From the NCBI GenBank assembly GCA_900548505.1, contig URKI01000006.1:1-56400 (forward strand): a DNA stretch of 56,400 nt. Direction: 5' to 3'. Made by a program: the position numbers and the translations under genes. Position 1 is the first letter of the stretch, and every line of letters begins with the position of its first letter. The notes beneath the pieces are model-generated. The model had not been told where the DNA came from, did no database searches, and saw only the letters and a program-made list of their open reading frames with translations. Source of the DNA: an uncultured Oscillibacter sp. GTDB lineage: Bacteria > Bacillota > Clostridia > Oscillospirales > Oscillospiraceae. Positions 35,810-44,046 of this stretch are shown here, piece after piece.

Positions 35810-35838
35810 CTTATGTTTCCGTGACATTTGGACGATAT
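35810..35838 (+). promoter_or_regulatory. Sigma-28-type promoter of flgM-csrA operon
   Basis: CTTAT (35810-35814), 16 bases, GACGATAT (35831-35838). It puts the anti-sigma gene under the sigma factor it inhibits, a known negative-feedback design. Confidence 0.72.
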
Positions 35839-35906
35839 ATACAATAAGGAGCCCGAAGCAGGCTTCGGGCAGAACAAGAACGATTTTACAAGTGGGAGGG
35901 TGTGCG

Positions 35907-36206
35907 ATGGTATCTCCGATCTATCCCGGCGGGGCATATCCCGTAGGCGCAGTGCCGTACGGGAAAAAAGCCGATCCGGAGTCCGTGCCCGCCTCCGGAC
36001 AGCACTATGACCAGATCCAGTTTTCCTCACAACTGAGTGAAACGGAAAAACGCATCAAGGAAACGACAGGCCAGCTCACCCGGCAGATCCGTACCCGACC
36101 CTCCCGTCAGGATCTGGAGGCTCTGCGGCAGCAGGTGGCCTCCGGTACCTACCAGGTAGACGCCCGGGAAATTGCCGGGCGCATGTTGCTGATGGAGGAG
36201 CATTGA
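35907..36206 (+). CDS. flgM: Anti-sigma-28 factor FlgM
   Basis: FlgM holds sigma-28 inactive until it is exported through the completed hook. The 99-residue protein is disordered in its first half (Pro/Gly/Tyr-rich) and has the sigma-binding C-terminal half: RPSRQDLEALRQQVASGTYQVDAREIAGRMLLME, with the signature V-x-x-G-x-Y-x-V-D-x-x-x-I-A. ATG 35907 has GGGAGGG six bases upstream. The sigma factor itself is not in this window. Confidence 0.93.
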   Translation: MVSPIYPGGAYPVGAVPYGKKADPESVPASGQHYDQIQFSSQLSETEKRIKETTGQLTRQIRTRPSRQDLEALRQQVASGTYQVDAREIAGRMLLMEEH

Positions 36207-36212
36207 CGCGCA

Positions 36213-36659
36213 ATGGAATTTCACGATTACTTGACTTTTTTGCAGGAGCTGCGCCAAGAGCTGGACACGCTCTCCGGCGTTGAACAGCGGAAGATCGCAG
36301 CCATCCAGGCCGGAGATCTGGATGCCCTTGACGCGTGCATGAAGCAGGAGCAGGCCGCAGCTTTGTCCCTGCGGGGTCGGGAACAGCACCGCAATGAGAT
36401 ACTCCAGGCACTGGGCCTCAAGGGTGTGGCACTGCAAGAGCTGTCCCGCCACTGCCCGCCCCAGGACCGAGAGCAGACCGCGGAAATCACACGGCAGGTG
36501 CTCTCCAGCTACCGGGTGCTCTCCAGCGCCCAAGAGGCTGCACGCACGCTGATGGAATCCAATCTGCGCCGTATTCAGCAGGAACTGGACCGGCAGGAAG
36601 CAGTTCATCAGAGCCCATCCCCTGCCGCCCGGAAAACAACCACGGACTTCCGCGCCTGA
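36213..36659 (+). CDS. flgN: FlgN-like chaperone for hook-filament junction proteins
   Basis: A cytoplasmic chaperone for FlgK and FlgL. The 148-residue helical protein matches FlgN in length and pattern (YLTFLQELRQELDTLSGVEQRKIAAIQAGDLDALDACMKQEQAA). It lies 6 bases behind flgM and 12 bases before flgK, exactly the FlgN place (yvyG in Bacillus). Confidence 0.85.
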   Translation: MEFHDYLTFLQELRQELDTLSGVEQRKIAAIQAGDLDALDACMKQEQAAALSLRGREQHRNEILQALGLKGVALQELSRHCPPQDREQTAEITRQVLSSYRVLSSAQEAARTLMESNLRRIQQELDRQEAVHQSPSPAARKTTTDFRA

Positions 36660-36671
36660 GAGGAGAGTACT

Positions 36672-38270
36672 ATGAGCACATTTGGTTCCTTTACCACTGT
36701 CCGCCTGGGCATCTACTCTGCTCAGAAGGGCCTTGACGTAACAGGCAACAACATCACCAATATCAACACTCCCGGCTATACCCGCCAGCGGCTCAATCAG
36801 GTCAGCCTGATCCCTTCCGTTTCCGACCGGTATGCCTCCAGCTACAACACCCGCATCGGCCAGGGCGCCGTGGTCACCGGCGTCACGCAGCTGCGTGACC
36901 CGGGCCTGGATATCTCCTACCGTAAGGCCCAGTCCGACGTGGGCGCCGCCAACGCCAAGCTGGCAGGCCTCAACGACATCGCCTCCATCCTTGACGAGGT
37001 GGGCAAGGGCGATCTGGAGCAGGATGACGGTGTTATCCTCAGCCAGCTCAACGAGCTGCGGGATCTCATCAGCCAGGCGATCACCAACGGCACCGACACC
37101 TACGACAGCCTCATCCGCACTTCTGCCGACTCCCTGACCACCTTCTTCAACTCCTACGCCGACGCCCTGGCCGGCAAGATGGACGACTACGCCCAGGAGC
37201 TGGACCAGCAGGTGACGGCGGTCAACGATATCCTCACCCAGCTGCGGGATCTGAACGTATCCATCCGCAACGCTGACCTGCGGGGCGATCCGGGCCTGGA
37301 GCTGCGGGACAGCCGCAACCAGCTGCTCGACGAGCTGAGCGGATACATGAAGATCGACGTGAAGTACTCCATGGAGGACGTGGGCGCCGGCACCATGGTG
37401 GAAAAACTCACTGTCACTCTGGCCGGGGACCCGCCCCACAACCACACGCTTGTAGATGGGGAATACGCCTCCCAGCTGCTGGCGGACAAGGACAACGACT
37501 TCCGCATCAACCTCTATGCCCTGCGGGACAGTGACGGAGTCAAGCAGGACTCCAACGACACCGATCCGGTAGTACTGCTGGACAACGACCTGTACGGCTC
37601 CATCCAGTCTATCCGGGAGCTTTTGACCGAGGAGGGAGAGTTTGCCTCCACCGCCGACGCCGCCGCCGATCCGGACGCTGCCGTCAAGCGGGGCATCCCC
37701 TACTACCAAAAGGCGCTGGACTCCCTGGCCTGCGAGTTTGCAGCGGCCATGAACAAGCTGAACAACACCGGCCTTGTCGGCGGAGGCAATCTCTTCAGCA
37801 ACAGCAGCAACTCCGACGACGCCACCGGCATTACCGCCGCCAACATCTCCGTCTCTCAGAGCTGGGCCAACGGCACCGTCTCCATCCAGGCTACCGCCGA
37901 TCCCCAGGCTGCCAGCGGCGATACCTCCAATCTGTCCAGGTTCTTGGCTCTGTTTGATCAGAAAGTGGAGTTCGACCCCACGCACATCCAGGCCGACGCC
38001 GCCGGCGACGCCTATCACGGTACGTTTGAGGAGATGCTTTTGAAGATTCAGTCCACTCTGGCCCAGGATCAAAAAAGCACCGATGCCGTGCTCAACAACT
38101 ACATCGTCACCGCCGACAGCATCAGTGTGGACCGGGAGGGCGTCACAGGTGTGGACCTCAACGACGAGGCCACCAGCCTTATGACCTACCAGAAGGCCTA
38201 TACCGCCGCCTGCCGGCTCATGAACGTGCTCAACGAGGCTCTGGACTCCCTTATCAACGGCACGGTGTAA
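36672..38270 (+). CDS. flgK: Flagellar hook-associated protein FlgK
   Basis: The first hook-filament junction protein. The 532-residue product starts with the rod/hook motif (GIYSAQKGLDVTGNNITNINTPGYTRQR), followed by LDEVGKGDLEQDDGVILSQLNELRDLISQA. It ends in the FlgK C-domain: VTGVDLNDEATSLMTYQKAYTAACRLMNVLNEALDSLING. Ribosome site GAGAGGAGA precedes ATG 36672. Length is ordinary for Firmicutes. Confidence 0.97.
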   Translation: MSTFGSFTTVRLGIYSAQKGLDVTGNNITNINTPGYTRQRLNQVSLIPSVSDRYASSYNTRIGQGAVVTGVTQLRDPGLDISYRKAQSDVGAANAKLAGLNDIASILDEVGKGDLEQDDGVILSQLNELRDLISQAITNGTDTYDSLIRTSADSLTTFFNSYADALAGKMDDYAQELDQQVTAVNDILTQLRDLNVSIRNADLRGDPGLELRDSRNQLLDELSGYMKIDVKYSMEDVGAGTMVEKLTVTLAGDPPHNHTLVDGEYASQLLADKDNDFRINLYALRDSDGVKQDSNDTDPVVLLDNDLYGSIQSIRELLTEEGEFASTADAAADPDAAVKRGIPYYQKALDSLACEFAAAMNKLNNTGLVGGGNLFSNSSNSDDATGITAANISVSQSWANGTVSIQATADPQAASGDTSNLSRFLALFDQKVEFDPTHIQADAAGDAYHGTFEEMLLKIQSTLAQDQKSTDAVLNNYIVTADSISVDREGVTGVDLNDEATSLMTYQKAYTAACRLMNVLNEALDSLINGTV

Positions 38271-38300
38271 CTTTTGTTCCGACTTTCGAGGTGAATGAAC

Positions 38301-39410
38301 ATGCTTCGCGTAACCACCAACAGCACCCTCTATACCTATCAGAAGAACCTGCTCAAAAACACCAATCAGCTCTACTCGGCCATGAACACCATGATGACCG
38401 GGCGGAATTTCGACTCCTACTCCGCCGACCCGGCGGCAGCCACCCGGGCGTTCAAGATCCACAGCTCCCTCAATGCCACCAATGCCCAGGCATCCAACAA
38501 TACCACGGTGCTCAATAAATTCTCCACCGCCTGGGACGTGGCGGACGATATGATCAACAAGTTGGTCACAGATCTGGCCCAGGCCCCTGCCCTGAAAGGC
38601 CTCAACGCCACCAACCTCTCCACCCTGAACACCCAGGGAGATGTGATCTACTCCGGCGCCGAGGCCATCATCCAAAGCCTCAACGGCAAGTATGACGACA
38701 GCTATCTCTTCAACGGCGCCGACACACAAAATCCTCCCTTCGCTCTGGAGCAGGACGGGGACCGGACCTATGTGACCTACCGGGGCGTCCGCATCGACGA
38801 CCCCGCCACGTTGGATCAGCCCTATGAGGACGAAGACGGCAAACAGGTGCTCAAAGATGACGGCACTCCCATGTCCAACCGGGAGATGCTGAAAAAATGG
38901 TCCGGCGAGCATCAGTACGTGGACATCGGCATCGGCTTCGAGGTGGACGAAAACGGCGAGGTCGTCCCCTCCACCGCCTTTGATTCTGCCATCTCCGGCA
39001 CTGACTTCATCGGCGGCGTCGGCGTGGACGCCGACGGCGATCCCACCAACATCGTCTCCATCATGCTGCGCCTTTCCGAGGTATTCCGCGGCTACAACCA
39101 GGACACCGGCGCCTGGAGCTCCGCGGGTGACCAGGATGACGCCGAGCGTCTCATGGAGAAGCTCTCCAAGGCACAGGAGGCCCTGAGCGGCCAGCACACC
39201 CAGCTGGAAACTCAGTCCAAGTTTCTGCAAACCAATCAGACCCAGCTGGAGAGCACCTTCTACTCATTGAATACGGAGCTCAACAGCGTGGAAAAAATCG
39301 ACCAGGTGGAGGCCATCCTCGCATTGGTCTCCGCCCAAACCAGCTACAACGCCGCCCTTCAGGTAGGCGCCAATGTGGTCCCCCAGTCCCTGATGGACTA
39401 TCTGGCCTGA
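38301..39410 (+). CDS. flgL: Flagellar hook-associated protein FlgL
   Basis: The second junction protein, flagellin-like. The 369 residues show the FlgL N-terminus (MLRVTTNSTLYTYQKNLLKNTNQLYSAMNTMMTG, SYSADPAAATRAFKIHSSL) and a C-terminal helix (LVSAQTSYNAALQVGANVVPQSLMDYL). The central part has a D/E-rich insertion (DQPYEDEDGKQVLKDD). I prefer ATG 38301, seven bases after GAGGTG, over an ATG six bases earlier that is too close to the site. Confidence 0.96.
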   Translation: MLRVTTNSTLYTYQKNLLKNTNQLYSAMNTMMTGRNFDSYSADPAAATRAFKIHSSLNATNAQASNNTTVLNKFSTAWDVADDMINKLVTDLAQAPALKGLNATNLSTLNTQGDVIYSGAEAIIQSLNGKYDDSYLFNGADTQNPPFALEQDGDRTYVTYRGVRIDDPATLDQPYEDEDGKQVLKDDGTPMSNREMLKKWSGEHQYVDIGIGFEVDENGEVVPSTAFDSAISGTDFIGGVGVDADGDPTNIVSIMLRLSEVFRGYNQDTGAWSSAGDQDDAERLMEKLSKAQEALSGQHTQLETQSKFLQTNQTQLESTFYSLNTELNSVEKIDQVEAILALVSAQTSYNAALQVGANVVPQSLMDYLA

Positions 39411-39461
39411 CGGCTGAGGCCGGCCATTGCGCATCCGCGCACGGAAGGAGTTTTCATCGTC

Positions 39462-40067
39462 ATGGATCCGCTCATTGAAATCAAAACCGTCCCCATTGAG
39501 ATCCAGATGAAGGTGACACGGGCCCATCTGGAATATGCCCGGGGCACGGCCCAGGTAGAAATTTCCCGGGACAAGGGCGGGCTGAACATCCGCAGCAAGC
39601 CCATTCAGGTCAACATCGACACCTTTGAGGCCCGTAATTCGGTCATGCCCACCACGGCCACCGCCATCCGCCAGCAGGCACAAGCCGGTGTACAGGCTGC
39701 CTATCAGGCCACCGCCGTACTGGCCCGGGAGGGACGGATGATGATGGAAGCCCGGATCGGCCAGGACGTGATCCCCCAGATGGCCAGGCAGCAGACCGTG
39801 GGGCAGCCCGCCAACCTCAATATCGAATTTCTGCCCAAAACGGGGGCAGACATCAGCTGGGACGGCGGTGAGATGAGCATCCGCTACGAGATGGACAAGC
39901 TGAACTTCGACTGGCGCATGCAGCAGATGAGCTTTACTTTTGTCCCGGGCGACATCGAATTTACCATGACCCAGCGGCCGGACGTGATCATCAAGTATGT
40001 AGGCGGTCCGCTGTACGTTCCGCCGTCCGCAGACCCGGACTATGAGCCTGTGGACATCAGCGTGTGA
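39462..40067 (+). CDS. YviE-like flagellar cluster protein (DUF6470)
   Basis: A 201-residue protein of the YviE/DUF6470 family, found almost always between flgL and fliW in Firmicutes; no firm role is known. Family features are visible: IQMKVTRAHLEYARGTAQVEISRDKGGLNIRSKPI, a helical middle, then YEMDKLNFDWRMQQMSFTFVPGDIEFTMTQRPDVIIKYVGGPLYVPP. There are no signal or membrane segments, so it is likely cytoplasmic or exported through the flagellar gate. Cotranscribed with its neighbours (gaps 51 and 15 bases). Confidence 0.85.
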   Translation: MDPLIEIKTVPIEIQMKVTRAHLEYARGTAQVEISRDKGGLNIRSKPIQVNIDTFEARNSVMPTTATAIRQQAQAGVQAAYQATAVLAREGRMMMEARIGQDVIPQMARQQTVGQPANLNIEFLPKTGADISWDGGEMSIRYEMDKLNFDWRMQQMSFTFVPGDIEFTMTQRPDVIIKYVGGPLYVPPSADPDYEPVDISV

Positions 40068-40082
40068 AAGAGGAGACACGAT

Positions 40083-40529
40083 ATGCAGCTCAACACAAAA
40101 TACTTTGGCTCCATCGACTACGATCCGGCCGACGAGGTGTATTTCCCCAGCGGGCTGTTCGGCTTTGAGGAGGAGAAGGACTTTCTGCTCCTGCCCTTTG
40201 CCGGCAGCGACGGGAATATGCTCTGCCTGCAAAGCGTGAAAACCCCTGCCCTGGCGTTTATCGCCATGAACCCCTTCTCCCTCAAGCCCGACTACGCCCC
40301 CGTGCTGGTGCCGGAGGCGCTGGAGCTGATGGGCGTGGGGCGCAGCGAGGATCTTTGCTACTATGTGATGTGCGTGGTGCGGGACCCAGTGGGAGAGAGC
40401 ACGCTGAACCTGCGCTGCCCGGTGGTCATCAACCCTGATCTGCACCGGGGCATGCAGGTCATTCTGGATGACGGCGGCTACGGCATGCGCCACCGCCTGG
40501 ATTCTCTTTCCTGCGGGGAGGTGTCATAA
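40083..40529 (+). CDS. fliW: Flagellar assembly factor FliW
   Basis: FliW binds free flagellin or CsrA; when flagellin is exported, FliW is released to inhibit CsrA, which otherwise represses flagellin translation. The 148 residues contain the family blocks DEVYFPSGLFGFEEEKDFLLLPF, LQSVKTPALAFIAMNPF and VVIN-type strands (NLRCPVVINPDLHRGMQVILDDGGYGMRHRL). Its stop overlaps the csrA start by one base (TAATG), tying their synthesis together. Confidence 0.95.
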   Translation: MQLNTKYFGSIDYDPADEVYFPSGLFGFEEEKDFLLLPFAGSDGNMLCLQSVKTPALAFIAMNPFSLKPDYAPVLVPEALELMGVGRSEDLCYYVMCVVRDPVGESTLNLRCPVVINPDLHRGMQVILDDGGYGMRHRLDSLSCGEVS

Positions 40530-40789
40530 TGCTGGTACTGAGCCGCAAAGAGGGCGAATCGGTGATGATCGGAGAAAATATCAGCATCACGATTTTGTCC
40601 ATTGAGCCCGGCGGGCAAGTGAACATCGGCATCAGCGCCCCCCGGGATGTCCTCGTCCTTCGCAGCGAACTGCAAAAGGCGGTCAGCGAAAACCAGGAGG
40701 CCGCAGGCACCGCTCCCGCGCCCCTGGTGGATCAGCTGTGCTCCGCTGTAGGAGCGCTGTGTGCCCACGATCCCCGGCAGGCCACCTGA
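40529..40789 (+). CDS. csrA: Translational regulator CsrA
   Basis: An RNA-binding repressor of translation, probably of the flagellin mRNA. The 86-residue protein starts MLVLSRKEGESVMIGENISITIL, the CsrA beta-strand signature, with the conserved VNIGISAPRDVLVLRSEL. The last 25 residues (QEAAGTAPAPL onward) are an unusual Ala/Cys-containing extension beyond the core of about 60. Whether that tail affects FliW binding is unknown; in Firmicutes FliW contacts a C-terminal extension of CsrA. Confidence 0.95.
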   Translation: MLVLSRKEGESVMIGENISITILSIEPGGQVNIGISAPRDVLVLRSELQKAVSENQEAAGTAPAPLVDQLCSAVGALCAHDPRQAT

Positions 40790-40843
40790 GCCTGCGCCGT
40801 TCGGGGTTCAAATTTCCCCACCACCGTATCAAAGGAGTTCAAT

Positions 40844-41896
40844 ATGTATCGGGACACCTTGCTGATTATTGATGATTCCCCCATAGATCTGGCCATTTTG
40901 AATGAGGTATTCAAGCCTCTTTTCCAGGTAGTCTGCTTTGAGGAAGCCCGTCCCGCCATCGCCTATATCCGCCGCAACACCCAGCAGATCTGCGCTGTGC
41001 TGGTGGATATCTGCCTGGGGCGACAGGGCGCCGGATTTTCGGTGCTCCAGCAGCTCCAGGCTGCACCGAAGACCATGGATCTGCCAGTCATCCTCATCAC
41101 CGCAGATCCATGCGAGGAATATGTGCTCACCGCCGTGGAAAAAGGCGCCGTGGATTTTCTGGCAAAGCCGGTCAATCCGCAGATCGCGCAGGAGCGGGTA
41201 TGTCAAACCGTCCGGGATGCCTGGCCCGTGGGAACCACCATTCTGGACACCTCCACTGCCGCTGAGCCTCTTCGCAAGTCCAGCGCATCGGACCCAAGCC
41301 GCCAGTGGGAATCTCTGGCGGAGCTGTTTTTTCAGGAAAAACCCGCCCTCTCCTTCGCCCATTACCGGCGGCTAGGGGCCATCACTGCCATTCTGGCCGC
41401 CGCATATGCCCGTCTCTATCCTGGCGGCGGCATCGCCCCAGCAGATGCCGAGACCATCGGCCGCGCCGCCACGCTTTGTGATGTGGGGCTTCTGGGTCTG
41501 CCGGACAGTGTCGCGGCCCAGGGGCCCACCGGCCCCAGTCGGGAGCTCTACTACCGGCACACCATTCTGGGGCAGGCGCTGTTTGTCTCCGGTGCGGCAG
41601 GAGCAGGTCCCTTTGCCGACTATGCCGCCGAGATTGCCTGCTGGCACCACAAGAACTATGACGGCAGCGGATTTCCCGCTGACCAGACAGGCTCCATCCC
41701 CCCCAGTGCCCAGCTGACATCCACCGCTTTGCACCTTTTAAAATACATCGAGGACTTTCAGGACTATCCGGATGCCTTCCGCCGCTCTTTGCAGCTCCTT
41801 GCCAGCGACGTAGGCCGCTCTATTTCCCAGGAGATGCTCTTTTGCGTTCAGGACGCTCAGGATCTTCTGTGCCAGGAACTGCAAGTTTCCCGGTAA
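40844..41896 (+). CDS. Response regulator with degenerate HD-GYP domain
   Basis: A 350-residue REC plus HD-GYP protein. The REC domain is intact: Asp10/Asp11, phospho-acceptor Asp55 (LVDICLG), the T-A pair in LITADP and the Lys in LAKPVN. The C-terminal half aligns with HD-GYP c-di-GMP phosphodiesterases but is altered: the HD pair reads Cys-Asp (ATLCDVGLLGLPD, about 211) and the DxYDAL block is lost. His in RHTILGQAL, HHKNYDGSGFP (about 268) and GFP for GYP remain. I infer weak or no hydrolysis, perhaps a binding or signalling role. It starts 55 bases after csrA in the same run and ends before a terminator. Confidence 0.85.
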   Translation: MYRDTLLIIDDSPIDLAILNEVFKPLFQVVCFEEARPAIAYIRRNTQQICAVLVDICLGRQGAGFSVLQQLQAAPKTMDLPVILITADPCEEYVLTAVEKGAVDFLAKPVNPQIAQERVCQTVRDAWPVGTTILDTSTAAEPLRKSSASDPSRQWESLAELFFQEKPALSFAHYRRLGAITAILAAAYARLYPGGGIAPADAETIGRAATLCDVGLLGLPDSVAAQGPTGPSRELYYRHTILGQALFVSGAAGAGPFADYAAEIACWHHKNYDGSGFPADQTGSIPPSAQLTSTALHLLKYIEDFQDYPDAFRRSLQLLASDVGRSISQEMLFCVQDAQDLLCQELQVSR

Positions 41897-42088
41897 GAGG
41901 CCCCGCTTGAACATCAGACCTTCTGCCGGATGTTTTTTCTCAAGGCAGCCAGCTCATCCGGAAAGAATCGCCCATGCGCCTCAATGTACATCGTCCGGTT
42001 TTTATGCATGGCCCGCCCTGAGAGACCCGCTGCCAAATTTGTGCAAAACTTCCTTTTCGTCCGCTCCGCCGGAGAAGTAGAATAAAGC

Positions 42089-42139
42089 AAAACGTGTAGC
42101 ATTCACTGCGTAAATCCAGTTGGATGCTGCACGTTTTTT
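42089..42139 (+). terminator. Terminator of the flgM-csrA-REC operon
   Basis: AAAACGTG-T-AGCAT pairs with ATGCT-G-CACGTTTT around a 21-base loop, followed by TTTTTT on plus. The 190 bases before it hold no convincing gene. Confidence 0.6.
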
Positions 42140-42173
42140 ATTGATTTACTTAAAACGGAAAGGAAGCGGCAGC

Positions 42174-42533
42174 ATATCAAAAAACAAGATCCAAGGATTT
42201 CTCTTCGGAGTCATCATGTCCTATGCCATGGCATACGGCATGGCGGTCTGCAATATCGCCTTCAAGATGGGCTTCCATCTCCAGCCCGGCGGGCTGAGCA
42301 GCATCACCAACCTGGCCTTTTGGGAGGCCCTGAAGGAGGCCGCCTACATGGGACTGTTTGTCCTGCTGTTCTCCAACCTCTGGGGAAACCGGCTGGGCGC
42401 CGCCATCGGGGCGCGGCGCTGCGATCCCGCCCGGGACAATCCCTATTTCTGCCGCCTGGTCAAACGCGTGGGCTTTTTTGCTAATTTTTTCAATTTTTCT
42501 TCATTTTTTGTTCTGCTAGCCGGAAAAAAGTAA
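42174..42533 (+). CDS. DUF2798-like small membrane protein, probably decaying
   Basis: An open frame of about 119 codons with two good membrane helices (GFLFGVIMSYAMAYGMAVCNIAF; AAYMGLFVLLFSNLWGNRLGAA) resembling the first half of DUF2798 proteins (start K-N-K-x-Q-G-F). There is no ATG where the family starts: the codon eight bases after AGGAAG is ATA (42174). A TTG at 42120 lies inside the terminator stem. After PYFCRLVKR the sequence turns AT-rich and Phe-rich and the last two expected helices are missing. Pseudogene or rare ATA start; function unknown. Confidence 0.5.
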   Translation: MSKNKIQGFLFGVIMSYAMAYGMAVCNIAFKMGFHLQPGGLSSITNLAFWEALKEAAYMGLFVLLFSNLWGNRLGAAIGARRCDPARDNPYFCRLVKRVGFFANFFNFSSFFVLLAGKK

Positions 42534-42542
42534 GCAATTTCC

Positions 42543-42571
42543 TTGACGAATGTGCTTTTTCCTTTTAACAT
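42543..42571 (+). promoter_or_regulatory. Sigma-A promoter of the amidohydrolase-NhaC operon
   Basis: TTGACG (42543-42548), 17 bases, TAACAT (42566-42571). About 59 bases before the ATG at 42630. An inverted repeat (CCCGCCCGTC... ACGAGCGGGGC) lies in the leader. Confidence 0.7.
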
Positions 42572-42629
42572 GGTAAAAAACCGGCCCGCCCGTCTTGGAA
42601 ACGAGCGGGGCAGAAAGGATTTTCCAACC

Positions 42630-43991
42630 ATGAAAACGCTCATCAAAAACGGTCTGCTGATCGATCCGGCCAACCGTGTTCAGGCCAAGCTGAACCTGCT
42701 GCTGGAGGACGGCCGGGTAGCCCAGGTGACCCGGCAGGAGCCTCCTGCGGACCAGGTCATAGACGCCGCGGGCCGGGTCGTCGCCCCCGGCTTCATCGAT
42801 ATCCATATGCATGAGGACCCGGTGGGCCCCGGCGGCAGGATCGAAAACGCCGAGGACACGGCCATTTTCAACTGCATGCTCCGTATGGGCGTCACCACCG
42901 CCATCGGCGGCCAATGCGGCATCAACCAGTTCGATCCGGCAGACTATCTGGACCTGGTGGACCGCTTCGGCGCTGCGGTGAACGTGGGCATGCTGGCCGG
43001 CGAGGCGTTCTTCCGGGAGCGCTGCGGCCACGCTGACAAATACACTCCTGTAACGGAGGCAGAGCTGGCCGCCATGGAGCAGGATCTGGCCCGCGCCCTG
43101 GACCAGGGGTGTCTGGGCGTTTCCTACGGCATCCGCTACTCCCCCGGCATCGACCGCCGGGAGCTGGAGCGGACGGCCGCGGTATGCCGCTCCTCCGACA
43201 AGGTCATCGCCGCCCACCTGCGCAGCGACGCAGGGGAGATCATGGACGCCGCCCGGGAGTTTCTGGATGTAGGACGGGATCTGGGGCTGCCGGTCCAGGT
43301 TTCCCACATTGGCTCCATGGCGGGCTTCGGGCAGATGGAGGCATTTCTCCGGCTGGTGGACGAATACCACATGAACGGTCTGCGGGTCAGCTGTGACTGC
43401 TACCCCTACTATGCTTTCTCCACCACCCTGGGCTCCACCACCTACGATCCAGGCTGGCTGGAGCGCTACCAGTGCGGCTACGATGTCATCGAGCTCAGCC
43501 AGGGCAAGTACAAGGGCCGGCGCTGTACCAAGGATATCTTCGACGAGGTCCGGCGAGATGACCCAGAGTGCCTGACGGTGTGCTATGTCATGAAGGGCAG
43601 CGACGTGGATCTGGCCTTCTCCCACCCCAACGTCATGCTGGCCAGCGACGGCATCATGAACTACGGCCAGGGCCACCCCCGGGCAGCAGGGTCCTTCCCC
43701 CGCCTGCTGGCAGAGTTCGTCCGGCCGGGCAAGATATCCCTCTACGACGCCGTGGCCCGGATGACCGCCATGCCGGCTGAAAAGCTGCGTCTGGGCCGGA
43801 AGGGCCGGCTGAATGTGGGCGCCGACGCCGACGTGGTCATCTTCGATCCGGAGCGGGTGGCCGACCGGGCCACCTTCGAGCAGCCCACTCTGCCCCCCGC
43901 GGGCATCGACTGCGTCTTTCTGGGCGGCTGCCTGGCAGCCCGGGACGGCAAGATCCTCCGGGGCGACCTGGGCCGCTCCGTACGGGGATAA
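42630..43991 (+). CDS. N-acyl-D-amino-acid deacylase / D-aminoacylase-family amidohydrolase
   Basis: A 453-residue metal-dependent hydrolase of the amidohydrolase superfamily, nearest to N-acyl-D-amino-acid deacylases and dihydroorotase-like enzymes. Visible are the first metal-ligand block GFIDIHMHEDP (HxH), the possible bridging Cys/Glu region (GQCGIN), later His (IAAHLRSDAGE; VQVSHIGS) and catalytic Asp (LASDGIMN). It ends with the beta-sandwich LRLGRKGRLNVGADADVVIFD. It shares an operon with an NhaC antiporter, so it may process an N-acylated amino acid or peptide brought in or excreted. Exact substrate cannot be told. Start ATG 42630 follows AAAGGA by 10 bases. Confidence 0.85.
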   Translation: MKTLIKNGLLIDPANRVQAKLNLLLEDGRVAQVTRQEPPADQVIDAAGRVVAPGFIDIHMHEDPVGPGGRIENAEDTAIFNCMLRMGVTTAIGGQCGINQFDPADYLDLVDRFGAAVNVGMLAGEAFFRERCGHADKYTPVTEAELAAMEQDLARALDQGCLGVSYGIRYSPGIDRRELERTAAVCRSSDKVIAAHLRSDAGEIMDAAREFLDVGRDLGLPVQVSHIGSMAGFGQMEAFLRLVDEYHMNGLRVSCDCYPYYAFSTTLGSTTYDPGWLERYQCGYDVIELSQGKYKGRRCTKDIFDEVRRDDPECLTVCYVMKGSDVDLAFSHPNVMLASDGIMNYGQGHPRAAGSFPRLLAEFVRPGKISLYDAVARMTAMPAEKLRLGRKGRLNVGADADVVIFDPERVADRATFEQPTLPPAGIDCVFLGGCLAARDGKILRGDLGRSVRG

Positions 43992-44046
43992 TCGCCGCCA
44001 TAGTCCCGGCAGCAACATCATCATCTACTTTTAGGAGGTCTTGCGT

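Noticed and set aside
36027..39230. A 1067-codon minus-strand frame across flgN-flgK-flgL
   Set aside because: It is antisense to three clear flagellar genes and shows Gly/Val/His-rich shadow composition without motifs.
41914..42102. A 62-codon minus-strand frame in the gap after the REC-HD-GYP gene
   Set aside because: Its ATG falls inside the terminator stem, there is no ribosome site, and I see no family resemblance.
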